Assembly: GCA_947090765.1 (NCBI GenBank)
Contig: OX352322.1
Location: 2,339,501-2,403,500, forward strand
Direction: 5' to 3'
Length of the DNA: 64,000 nt
Origin: Pseudomonas sp. MM223
GTDB taxonomy: Bacteria; Pseudomonadota; Gammaproteobacteria; Pseudomonadales; Pseudomonadaceae
Made by a program: the position numbers and the translations under genes. Positions 19,936 through 28,130 of the stretch are shown here, in pieces; positions within the stretch are counted from its first letter, which is position 1; every line of letters starts with the position of its first letter. Below the pieces are notes generated by a model that saw nothing but the letters and a program-made list of their open reading frames with translations, ran no database searches and was not told where the DNA came from.

Positions 19936-20214
19936 ATGAAAGCCTGGATCTGCCTTCCACTGATTGCCTTGGCCCTTGCTGGCTGTGCAGGCAAAACGGC
20001 CTACCGCGACAGTTGCGCGACCCAGCTGGATGCCGCCTGGAAGGAACTGGACCTGGCCAAGGCCGAAGGCTTTGCCGGTGCGGTGAGTTATTCCAAGGCC
20101 TTGTCGCTGCTGACCGGGGCCAAGACCCAGCAGCAGTTCGAAGGTTACGAAAGCTGTACGCGCAAAGCCGAAAAAGCGCGTTTCTACATTCGTGAGTCTC
20201 GCGCCGGGCGCTGA
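19936..20214 (+). CDS. Small lipoprotein of unknown function
   Basis: 92-aa predicted lipoprotein. The N-terminus MKAWICLPLIALALAGC carries a lipobox (ALAGC) with lipidation at Cys17. The mature part is helical and rich in Lys, Ala and Glu, with two further cysteines. The residue after the lipidated Cys is Ala, compatible with outer-membrane sorting. The start ATG 19936 is preferred over an upstream in-frame ATG because it opens the signal peptide directly; the upstream site is weak (TTGAGG). The CHAD gene follows after 14 bp, so the two may be co-transcribed. Confidence 0.75.
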   Translation: MKAWICLPLIALALAGCAGKTAYRDSCATQLDAAWKELDLAKAEGFAGAVSYSKALSLLTGAKTQQQFEGYESCTRKAEKARFYIRESRAGR

Positions 20215-20228
20215 CCAAGGAGCGTCGT

Positions 20229-20996
20229 ATGTCTGCCATGCTTGACCATGTCGTTGCCCAGATACTGGCCTTGCAGGTGCGCCTGCTGGCCTGCCGTGAA
20301 CGCCTGGCTGCCGATACCGACAGCGAGGCCTTGCACGACCTGCGCATCAGCCTGCGGCGCTTGCGCAGCCTGCTGAGGCCCTTGCGCGGGCTGCCCGGCG
20401 TGGAGCAGCTGGAGGGGGCCGCCGGCGCGTTGGGTACCCTGACCACGCCGCTGCGTGACCGGGAGGTGCTGGCCGCCGAGCTGATCGGGCGCGGCTATGC
20501 CGCCGCCGGGCAGCGGCGCCTGGAAGGGCGTGGCAGGACCTTTGCCAGTGTGGCAGCCAGCCCGCAGTTGGCCCGGGTGCTGGCGATTGTCGATGCGTTT
20601 CCGTTGTTCCTGCGGGCAGCAGGCCGCGAGGGGCTGGTGAAGTCGCTGGATAAACGCATCGACAAGCGCCTGGTCAAGCAGTGGCGCAAGCTGCACGATG
20701 CCCTGCAGGACCCCGCTCACGACCGCCATCGCCTGCGCTTGCTGATCAAGCGTGCGCGCTATGGCGACGAGGCCTACCCGCAACTCGATCACGCCGGGAA
20801 GAAACTGCAGCGCCTGCTGAAAAAGGCACAGGGCGACCTGGGCAACTGGCATGACCGCCTGCAATGGTTGCTGCAGGTACGCGACCATGCTGACCTGGCC
20901 CCCTGTAAGGTCGCGTGGGAGCAGGAACTGCACGAGGCCGAGCGCAAGTCGGATGCGACGCTGGATGCCCTGCTGCAGGCGCTGGCGCGTCGCTAG
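20229..20996 (+). CDS. CHAD domain protein
   Basis: 255-aa, almost wholly a CHAD domain: helical, very basic, with conserved histidines and arginines (LHDLRISLRRLRSLLRPLR near 36-54; HRLRLLIKRARYGDEAYPQL; GDLGNWHDRLQWL). CHAD domains bind inorganic polyphosphate in known cases. Many are fused to or near CYTH triphosphatases, but none is seen in this window. The start ATG 20229 follows AAGGAG. It is 14 bp after a lipoprotein gene. A role in polyphosphate granules is inferred only. Confidence 0.85.
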   Translation: MSAMLDHVVAQILALQVRLLACRERLAADTDSEALHDLRISLRRLRSLLRPLRGLPGVEQLEGAAGALGTLTTPLRDREVLAAELIGRGYAAAGQRRLEGRGRTFASVAASPQLARVLAIVDAFPLFLRAAGREGLVKSLDKRIDKRLVKQWRKLHDALQDPAHDRHRLRLLIKRARYGDEAYPQLDHAGKKLQRLLKKAQGDLGNWHDRLQWLLQVRDHADLAPCKVAWEQELHEAERKSDATLDALLQALARR

Positions 20997-21084
20997 CCCG
21001 AAAATTGACCGATATGCGGGCTGATCACCCGGGGTTTGGTGGCTACGATGGGCAGACCTTTTTGCTGCGGGCAGGAGCCAGCCA

Positions 21085-21882
21085 ATGAACTTCAACCAAC
21101 TGCTCGACGCCGTGCGGGCCAACCCGGATGCGGTCAGCATCCCGCCCAGTTGGGCCCAGGGGCGCGCTGCCTTTGGCGGGCTGATGGCAGCCATGGTCTA
21201 TGAAGCCATGCGCCTGAAACTCTCCGACAACCGCCCTGTGCGCTCTTTGGCCATCAGCTTTGTCGCGCCTGCGGCTGCGGATGTGCCAATCCGTTTCGAA
21301 GTGGAGGTGCTGCGTGAAGGCAAGGCGGTCAGCACCTTGCTCGGCCGTGCCGTTCAGGAGGGCCAGGTGGTGACCCTGGTGCAGGGCAATTTCGGTGCAG
21401 GCCGGCCTTCGGTGGTCGATGTGCCGGCGTTGCCGGCAATGGAAATGCCAGCACTCGACGACGCAGCCCCCGAGTTGCCGTATATCAAAGGTGTTACCCC
21501 GGAGTTCATGCGGCACGTGGCCTTGCGCTGGGCGGTGGGTGGGTTGCCGTTCAGTGGCAATCAGTCGCGCAAGATGGGCGGCTGGGTGCGCTTGCGGGAT
21601 GTGGCTGAAGAACAGGTCAATGAGGCGCACTTGCTGGCGTTGGTCGATGCCTGGCCACCGAGCCTGATGCCGTTTCTCAAACAGCCCGCAGCGGGCAGTA
21701 CATTGACCTGGACCATCGAGTTCATCCAGCCCACGGCGACGCTGTCGACCCTGGACTGGTGCCGGTATTGCGTGGAGACCGAGCATGCGCGCGAGGGGTA
21801 TGGGCATGCTGCGGCCGCGTTGTGGACGGCAGAAGGCGAGTTGCTGGCCCTGAGCCGACAGACTGTGACTGTGTTTGCCTGA
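21085..21882 (+). CDS. Acyl-CoA thioesterase family protein (double hotdog, TesB-like)
   Basis: 265-aa protein with two hotdog-fold halves. The N-terminal half has the family opening WAQGRAAFGGLMAAMVYEA. The C-terminal half has VDAWPPSLMPFL and a conserved end LSRQTVTVFA. Such enzymes hydrolyse acyl-CoA thioesters in the cytosol. The start ATG 21085 has CAGGAGCC upstream. It stands alone and is followed by a REP pair and a convergent gene. Chain-length preference cannot be told. Confidence 0.82.
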   Translation: MNFNQLLDAVRANPDAVSIPPSWAQGRAAFGGLMAAMVYEAMRLKLSDNRPVRSLAISFVAPAAADVPIRFEVEVLREGKAVSTLLGRAVQEGQVVTLVQGNFGAGRPSVVDVPALPAMEMPALDDAAPELPYIKGVTPEFMRHVALRWAVGGLPFSGNQSRKMGGWVRLRDVAEEQVNEAHLLALVDAWPPSLMPFLKQPAAGSTLTWTIEFIQPTATLSTLDWCRYCVETEHAREGYGHAAAALWTAEGELLALSRQTVTVFA

Positions 21883-21905
21883 TCGATCCTGGGAGCGCTG
21901 CGCGC

Positions 21906-21997
21906 TCCTTTCGCGACACAAGGCCGCTCCCACAGGAATCGCGCACGCCTTAAAGCATGCGCGATTCCTGTGGGAGCGGCCTTGCGTCGCGATTGGG
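21906..21997. repeat. Inverted pair of REP elements
   Basis: Two opposed type-1 REP copies (core CAAGGCCGCTCCCACAGGAA and its complement) around a short spacer, between two convergent genes. Confidence 0.9.
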
Positions 21998-22018
21998 CTG
22001 CAAAGCAGCCCCCTGGCA

Positions 22019-22387
22019 TCAATGCCGGTGCTTATGCCGCTCCCGCCAGGCCTTCCACCAGGCCCCGCTCAGCACAAAGCGCGGAAAGGTGATGAACTGC
22101 TCTGTCAGTAAGCGCTGCACGGCATCCTGGCGATTAGCGAACGGCTCGGGTTGTTCGGCCTCCAGGCGGTGGCCATGGCGCTGCAAGCCCAGGCCCGCAA
22201 CAAGGGCGATCACGCCAACGGCGATCTGGCCCAGGTCCAGGCCGAACAGCCCGGACAGAATCAGCAGTGCACCGAGGATGAACAGCGGCACGGCAATCAG
22301 GTGCAGCACCAGATTGGCCGGGTGGCGGTGGTTGTGGTGGTAGCCGCGCCATTGCCAGGCGGGCAGGTTGGGCAGGCGTTTGCTCAT
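22019..22387 (-). CDS. Mpo1-like (DUF962) membrane protein
   Basis: 122-aa protein with two hydrophobic segments (about 26-46, LVLHLIAVPLFILGALLIL, and 49-66). A His-rich start (GYHHNHRHPANLVLH) and the motif GHRLEAEQPEPF fit the DUF962/Mpo1-like family; its yeast member is a dioxygenase acting on hydroxy fatty acids. The C-terminus is basic (WRERHKHRH). The start ATG 22387 follows GAGGAAA. It is convergent with the thioesterase gene. The enzymatic role is by family only. Confidence 0.65.
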   Translation of the reverse strand: MSKRLPNLPAWQWRGYHHNHRHPANLVLHLIAVPLFILGALLILSGLFGLDLGQIAVGVIALVAGLGLQRHGHRLEAEQPEPFANRQDAVQRLLTEQFITFPRFVLSGAWWKAWRERHKHRH

Positions 22388-22462
22388 GGGCATTTCCTCT
22401 CGGTCATGCACCAAGCTTAGTGCGGCCCCCGGGTGGGGGCCAATCGAGGCTGGCTATGGCGA

Positions 22463-23941
22463 CTATAGCTTCAGCTGGCCAATGGCCCTGTTCAGTTCGC
22501 CGGCCAGGGTCGCCAGTTCGCTGCTGGTGGTTGCCGAGCCCACCGTTTGTTGCACGGTCTGTTCGGTGACATCGCGGATGCTCACCACGGCGCGGTTCAT
22601 TTCCTCGGCCACCTGGCTTTGCTGCTCGGCCGCCACGGCAATCTGGGTATTGCTTTCGCGCATCTGTGCCACAGCACCCGTAATCTCGGCCAGCGCTTCG
22701 CCGGCCTCCTGGGCCTGGCGGACGCAATCGTCGGCCTTGTACGAGCTTTCCTGCATGAATTCCACTGCATCGCGGGTACCTGATTGCAGGGCCGAGACCA
22801 TGGTGGTGATTTCGTCGGTGGAGGTTTGCACGCGTTTGGCCAGGTTGCGCACCTCATCGGCGACCACGGCAAAGCCACGGCCCAGGTCACCGGCGCGTGC
22901 CGCTTCGATGGCGGCGTTGAGCGCCAGCAGGTTGGTCTGTTCTGCGATGCTGTGAATCACGCCGACCACGCTGTTGATCTTCTGGCTGTCTTCGGCCAGC
23001 TGGCGAATCATTTCGGCGGTTTGCTGTACACCGCTGGAAAGCCCGGAAATCGAATCCTGCACCCGGCTGACCACCTCTTTGCCGCTGCCGGCCAGGGTGT
23101 CGGCGGTTTGTGACAGGTCACGGGTGGCGCCGGCATGCTGGGCAATGTGGTGCACTGTCGCCGACATTTCGTTGATGGCAGTAGCGGCCTGGTCAGTCTC
23201 GCTCTGCTGGCCGAGCATGCCGTGGCGTACGTTGCTCATGCTGGCAGCCAGGCGTGCGGCGCCAGAGTCCAGCTGTGCAGCCGTGTGGGCGACGGTGCTG
23301 ACCACGCGGTGATAGGTGGCCTGCATGGCGTTGAAGGCCCCAGCCATCTGGCCGACCTCATCGCCGCAGGCCAGTGGCACACGGGCAGCCAGGTCGCCGG
23401 TCTTTTCGACGTGCAGCATCACGTCCTTCAACGTATTGAGCTGGCTGAGCAAGAAGCGGATCAGCAATTGCGAGGCGCCGAGCATGGCCAGCATCAGGAT
23501 CAGCACGCATACCGCGTAGTTGCTGAAGCGGTCGAAGAATACCTGGCGCAGGCTTGGCGACTGGGCCAGCACGGCCAACTGTTGGTCGCCCTTGCGCACT
23601 ACCTGTGCGCCGCGCAGCGGGTTTTCGCCGAGCACCCAGGCGCTTGGCAGCTCAACCCAGCCCTGAGCGTTGCGCAGGCTATCGAGCGCTTCGCCAGCGA
23701 AAGCCGGCGTTTGCCCGGCCGACCAGCTGATGACGTTGGCCGGGCGTGGCAGCGGTTGCCCGGCAGGCCAGGCCGCCAGTAACTGGGCCTGCGCTGCCGC
23801 TTGCGATTGCGCAGCTTCCGCGCGGGCGCGTTGCTCCAGGTGCACGGCGTAGAGCACCAGCAACAGGGTTGTGACAAAGGCCACCGCATTGACGGCCCAG
23901 AATTTGTACTTCAGGGAAACATTGCTAAGCCAGGCACCCAT
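22463..23941 (-). CDS. Methyl-accepting chemotaxis protein
   Basis: 492-aa chemoreceptor. TM1 lies at about 13-35 ([22 protein letters not shown]) and TM2 at about 141-163 ([21 protein letters not shown]). They enclose a small periplasmic sensor of roughly 105 residues. A HAMP region and a long cytoplasmic coiled coil follow, with the conserved tip around [32 protein letters not shown]. No C-terminal NWETF-type pentapeptide is present (ends GQLKL), so adaptation enzymes must be recruited otherwise. The ligand is unknown. It is transcribed in the same direction as tatD, about 109 bp downstream of it. Confidence 0.93.
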   Translation of the reverse strand: MGAWLSNVSLKYKFWAVNAVAFVTTLLLVLYAVHLEQRARAEAAQSQAAAQAQLLAAWPAGQPLPRPANVISWSAGQTPAFAGEALDSLRNAQGWVELPSAWVLGENPLRGAQVVRKGDQQLAVLAQSPSLRQVFFDRFSNYAVCVLILMLAMLGASQLLIRFLLSQLNTLKDVMLHVEKTGDLAARVPLACGDEVGQMAGAFNAMQATYHRVVSTVAHTAAQLDSGAARLAASMSNVRHGMLGQQSETDQAATAINEMSATVHHIAQHAGATRDLSQTADTLAGSGKEVVSRVQDSISGLSSGVQQTAEMIRQLAEDSQKINSVVGVIHSIAEQTNLLALNAAIEAARAGDLGRGFAVVADEVRNLAKRVQTSTDEITTMVSALQSGTRDAVEFMQESSYKADDCVRQAQEAGEALAEITGAVAQMRESNTQIAVAAEQQSQVAEEMNRAVVSIRDVTEQTVQQTVGSATTSSELATLAGELNRAIGQLKL

Positions 23942-24050
23942 GGGCAGGTCTTCTCTGAGTTGAGCGGAAACAACATTGGCAAGGTGCCATCATTGTGCCT
24001 GCACTTGCTCAGCAAGGTGTTGACCCATATCAACAGCCCGCACGCAGGGT

Positions 24051-24950
<900 letters not shown>

Positions 24951-24969
24951 TCACTTGGCGGTGTGGCCC

Positions 24970-26412
24970 ATGGATGCCGCCCAACCACCACGGACACGTT
25001 TCTGCATGCTGCGATGCTGGCTTGTTTTCCTGCTGATGCTAGGGCTGACCCTTACCGGCCCGGCCCAGGCGCGCGCGCCGGGCCCGCAGCAGAACATACC
25101 GCCCGCCAAAGTGCGTGACCTGCAGCAGATTCGTACCAGCAAAGTGCTGCGGGTGCTGGTCAACCAAAGCCGCAACAGCTCCGGTGAGGTCAAGGGCGAG
25201 CCGGTCGGCATCGAGTATTATCGCCTGCGTGCCCTGGAGCACTACCTCAATGCCCGCACCGCCGACGACCAGCAGGTCCAGCTAAAGCTCATCCCGCGGG
25301 CCAAGGAGCAGTTGTTGGGCGCTCTGGCCCGCGGTGAGGGTGACCTGGCTGCGCCGGGCGAGTTGCTCGATCCCAGTACGGTGCGTAGCGTTAGCAGCAG
25401 TGCGCCGATACTCGACCAGGTGCCGTTGATGCTGGTGGGGCGCAAAGGTGAGCGAAGCTTCAGCAAGGTCGAGCAGCTGTCCGGGCGGACCGTGGCCTTG
25501 ACCAGCGCCAGTGCCGCCGGCCCGCTGATCCAGCAGGTCAACCAGCAACTGGCACTGCGCAAGCGGCCGCCGATCAAGGTGGAGTGGGTAGACTCGACGT
25601 TGGCGGTGGAGGATGTGCTGGAGATGGTTCAGGCAGGCATCTATCACCTGACCGTGGTCGAGCAACCCATTGCCCGGCGCTGGGCGCGGGTCATGCCGCG
25701 GCTGCGCCTGGACAGCCGGGTGCACCTGGGGGCGCCGCAAGCCATGCGCTGGTATGTGGGGCGTGATGCCCCACAATTGTTGGCCACGGTCGACCACTTC
25801 CTGCAAGGTTACCGCGCACCAGACAACCAGGATGCAGCCTTCGAGCGCATCTACAGGCGCCAGTACCGGGTGCACAACCCGTTGGCCAGCAAGGACCGCC
25901 AGCGCTTGGCCTCGGTGCGGGCGGTGCTGCAGAAGCATGGCCAGGCACAGCAGATCGATTGGCTCAACCTGGCCGCGCTGGCCTTCAAGGAGTCGACGCT
26001 CAACCCGGCTGCACGCGGCACGGGTGGTGCCCATGGCCTGATGCAGATTACCCCTTCGGCCGCCCAGCGGGTGGGGGTGAGCAACACGGCCACGGTAGAT
26101 GGCAATGTGCAAGCCAGCGCACGTTACCTGGCGCTGATCCGCCGCAAGTTCTTTGCCAGCGCCAAGATCAACGAGCGTGAGCGCATGGCTTTTGTACTGG
26201 CGGCCTACAACCTCGGCCCCGAGCGAGTGCAGGCCATGCGTGCCGAAGCCCGGCGGCGTGGCCTCAACGGCAACCAGTGGTTCTTCCAGACCGAGCGCAT
26301 CGCCATGGAGCAGGTGGGCATGGGGCCAGTCAACTTCGTCAACAGTGTCAACAAGTACTTCTTGGCGTTCAACCGCGAGCGAGCGGTGTTGGAGCGTGTG
26401 GCAAAGCGCTGA
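24970..26412 (+). CDS. MltF-like lytic transglycosylase with periplasmic binding-protein domain
   Basis: 480-aa exported murein enzyme. A signal-peptide-like segment (LVFLLMLGLTLTGPAQA) is followed by a family-3 solute-binding domain (about 55-290, from IRTSKVLRVLVNQSRN) and a C-terminal SLT domain (about 330-460). The SLT domain has the catalytic Glu in FKESTLNP, plus GAHGLMQITP and VLAAYNLGPERV. Such enzymes cleave peptidoglycan to 1,6-anhydro-muropeptides. It lacks the LysM seen in some relatives. The start is uncertain: ATG 24970 has only a weak GGCGGTG, and ATG 25006 opens the signal peptide directly but has no visible site. There is no lipobox. Confidence 0.85.
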   Translation: MDAAQPPRTRFCMLRCWLVFLLMLGLTLTGPAQARAPGPQQNIPPAKVRDLQQIRTSKVLRVLVNQSRNSSGEVKGEPVGIEYYRLRALEHYLNARTADDQQVQLKLIPRAKEQLLGALARGEGDLAAPGELLDPSTVRSVSSSAPILDQVPLMLVGRKGERSFSKVEQLSGRTVALTSASAAGPLIQQVNQQLALRKRPPIKVEWVDSTLAVEDVLEMVQAGIYHLTVVEQPIARRWARVMPRLRLDSRVHLGAPQAMRWYVGRDAPQLLATVDHFLQGYRAPDNQDAAFERIYRRQYRVHNPLASKDRQRLASVRAVLQKHGQAQQIDWLNLAALAFKESTLNPAARGTGGAHGLMQITPSAAQRVGVSNTATVDGNVQASARYLALIRRKFFASAKINERERMAFVLAAYNLGPERVQAMRAEARRRGLNGNQWFFQTERIAMEQVGMGPVNFVNSVNKYFLAFNRERAVLERVAKR

Positions 26413-26525
26413 TAAATCGATTTTATCGATTGTTATGTTGGGTTTTTTGCGATTTTAATATCTATTGAATTGATTATGATGGCGTCCATTCCAACACAAC
26501 TTCTTCGCTTCAAGGACGCTTCGAC

Positions 26526-26963
26526 ATGAACAACACTACCCTCAACGCCCTGTTCTCCACCCGCGCCGGCGCTGGCCTAAGCGTTATCCGCATCCTGGTC
26601 GGCATCATCTTCATGGCCCATGGCGCGCAAAAACTGTTTGGCCTGTTCGGTGGTTATGGCCTGGAAGGTACCGGCCAGTGGATGGAGAGCATCGGCCTGG
26701 CCCCGGGCTACCTGATGGCCCTGCTTTCCGGTAGCGCCGAGTTCTTCGGCGGCCTTGCCCTGGTGGTCGGCCTGCTGGCTCGCCCGGCGGCCTTGGCCCT
26801 GAGCGTAACGCTGGTGGTGGCGATCTTCTCGGTGCACATCGGCAACGGCCTGTTCATGTCCAACAACGGCTATGAGTTCGCCCTGGCGCTGCTGGCCGGC
26901 ACTGTCGCCGTCATGATCGAAGGCGCAGGTCGCTTCTCGCTGGACCGCGTGATCGCCCGCTGA
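26526..26963 (+). CDS. DoxX family membrane protein
   Basis: 145-aa inner-membrane protein with four hydrophobic helices (about 18-34, 60-80, 84-101 and 115-132). Family features are the N-terminal RILVGIIFMAHGAQKLFGLF and GSAEFFGGLALVVGLLARPAA. DoxX proteins are poorly characterised; some bacterial ones relate to redox stress. The start ATG 26526 follows CAAGGACG. The 113-bp gap upstream is AT-rich and must hold its promoter, but I cannot place it confidently. Confidence 0.88.
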   Translation: MNNTTLNALFSTRAGAGLSVIRILVGIIFMAHGAQKLFGLFGGYGLEGTGQWMESIGLAPGYLMALLSGSAEFFGGLALVVGLLARPAALALSVTLVVAIFSVHIGNGLFMSNNGYEFALALLAGTVAVMIEGAGRFSLDRVIAR

Positions 26964-26964
26964 T

Positions 26965-27058
26965 CAGCTGCAAGCTGTGAGCGACAAGCCGCAAGCAAGA
27001 GCGGGCCAATACTCGGCCCGCTTCTGCTTGCGGCTTGCCGCTTGCAACTTGTAGCTCA
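26965..27058. repeat. Dyad repeat with central terminator-like hairpin
   Basis: Outer arms of the AGCTGCAAGCTG / CAACTTGTAGCT kind surround GCAAGCAAGAGCGGGCC and GGCCCGCTTCTGCTTGC. The same class of AGCTTGCAGCTTG dyad recurs at 38690-38770. Likely the transcription end of the DoxX gene. The stretch from here to 27211 holds no gene I can support. Confidence 0.7.
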
Positions 27059-27211
27059 TCGCTCTAGCATACCGCCTGCGCCGATTTAAACAGCTACTTG
27101 CGGGGCGCAGGAAAGCCCCACCTCCGGGCCATCCGAAATACCGCTAAAGCGCTGGTTCGGTGACGCCTCCCACCGCTGCCCAGCGGGATTCGCGAGGCGG
27201 AGAGAAGCTCA

Positions 27212-27520
27212 ATGAGTTGTCCACGTACCAGTGTCTGTTTGAGCCCTTTGCCTGCCAGCCAGGCGTCCCGCACACCGCGTATTCTGCTCGGTGGCCAGCA
27301 TCAGCCCACCCTTTTGCGTCACCTCGAAGGCCTGTCCCGGCGCAAGGGGCAAGCGCGTGCCTTTCTCATTCAGTTCGTCGATATCGGCTGCCACCTGGCG
27401 CAGTATGGCAATGACCGTTTCGACCTGGCCGTTATCCAGGCACCGGCATCGGACGAGGCCGCCGAAGTCATTGGCCACCTTACCCGCATCGCGCGCCAAG
27501 GCCTGATTACCCGCCGCTGA
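27212..27520 (+). CDS. Small protein of unknown function upstream of greB
   Basis: 102-aa protein, not recognised. It is basic at first (MSCPRTSVCLSPLPASQ), then has GGQHQPTLLRHLEGL and a mixed alpha/beta end (NDRFDLAVIQAPASDEAAEVIGHL). No signal peptide or membrane segment is seen. The start ATG 27212 has GGAGAGAAG upstream. Its stop lies 11 bases before the greB start, and the greB ribosome-binding site overlaps its end, so the two are probably co-translated. Confidence 0.65.
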   Translation: MSCPRTSVCLSPLPASQASRTPRILLGGQHQPTLLRHLEGLSRRKGQARAFLIQFVDIGCHLAQYGNDRFDLAVIQAPASDEAAEVIGHLTRIARQGLITRR

Positions 27521-27531
27521 GGAGTGCGCTG

Positions 27532-28005
27532 TTGAGTACCAACATCATCACCACCGAAGGCCATGAGGCGCTTAAGAAAGAGCTGGACCACCTGTGGCGC
27601 GTCTATCGCCCGGAGATCACCCAAAAGGTTGCCTGGGCGGCCTCGCTGGGCGACCGCAGTGAGAATGCCGACTACCAATACAACAAGAAGCTGTTGCGCG
27701 AAATTGACCGGCGGGTGCGTTACCTGCGCAAGCGTCTTGAAGATGTGAAGGTGGTGGCCTACTCGCCGCAGCAGGAAGGCAAGGTGTTTTTCGGTGCCTG
27801 GGTCGAGATCGAGAATGACGATGGCGAGACCCTGAAGTTTCGCATTGTCGGCTATGACGAGATCTACGGGCGCAACGATTACATCTCGATCGATTCACCC
27901 ATGGCCCGTGCCTTGCTGAAGAAGGAGGAGGGCGATGAGGTGGTGGTGCACACGCCTACCGGTGAAGCGACCTGGTATGTGAAGAGCATCACCTACGGCC
28001 AGTAA
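27532..28005 (+). CDS. greB: Transcript cleavage factor GreB
   Basis: 157-aa elongation factor that rescues backtracked RNA polymerase by stimulating RNA cleavage. The N-terminal coiled coil has the conserved acidic-tip motif GDRSENADYQYNKKLLREID (39-58); the C-terminal FKBP-like domain contains RIVGYDEIYGRNDYISIDSP. The start is a TTG codon at 27532 preceded by GAGGAG, giving the family N-terminus MSTNIITTEG. Confidence 0.95.
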   Translation: MSTNIITTEGHEALKKELDHLWRVYRPEITQKVAWAASLGDRSENADYQYNKKLLREIDRRVRYLRKRLEDVKVVAYSPQQEGKVFFGAWVEIENDDGETLKFRIVGYDEIYGRNDYISIDSPMARALLKKEEGDEVVVHTPTGEATWYVKSITYGQ

Positions 28006-28014
28006 TTGATGTCA

Positions 28015-28124
28015 CCTGTTCCGGCCCTATCGCCGGCAAGCCAGCTCCCACAGAATTTATACAATGCCTGAGGTCTGAGGCATTCCTGTGGGAGCTGGCT
28101 TGCCGGCGATAGGGCCGGAACAGG
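28015..28124. repeat. Inverted pair of type-2 REP elements, 39-bp perfect arms
   Basis: Arms 28015-28053 and 28086-28124 are perfect inverted copies with core GCCGGCAAGCCAGCTCCCA, a REP family distinct from the CAAGGCCGCTCC type. The pair sits between convergent greB and the YbbP-like gene. Confidence 0.92.
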
Positions 28125-28130
28125 CAAAAC

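Noticed and set aside
27095..27145. GCAGGAAAGCCCC followed by CCGGGCC resembling part of RNase P RNA
   Set aside because: The match is short, the flanking conserved helices are absent, and the gap is too small for rnpB.
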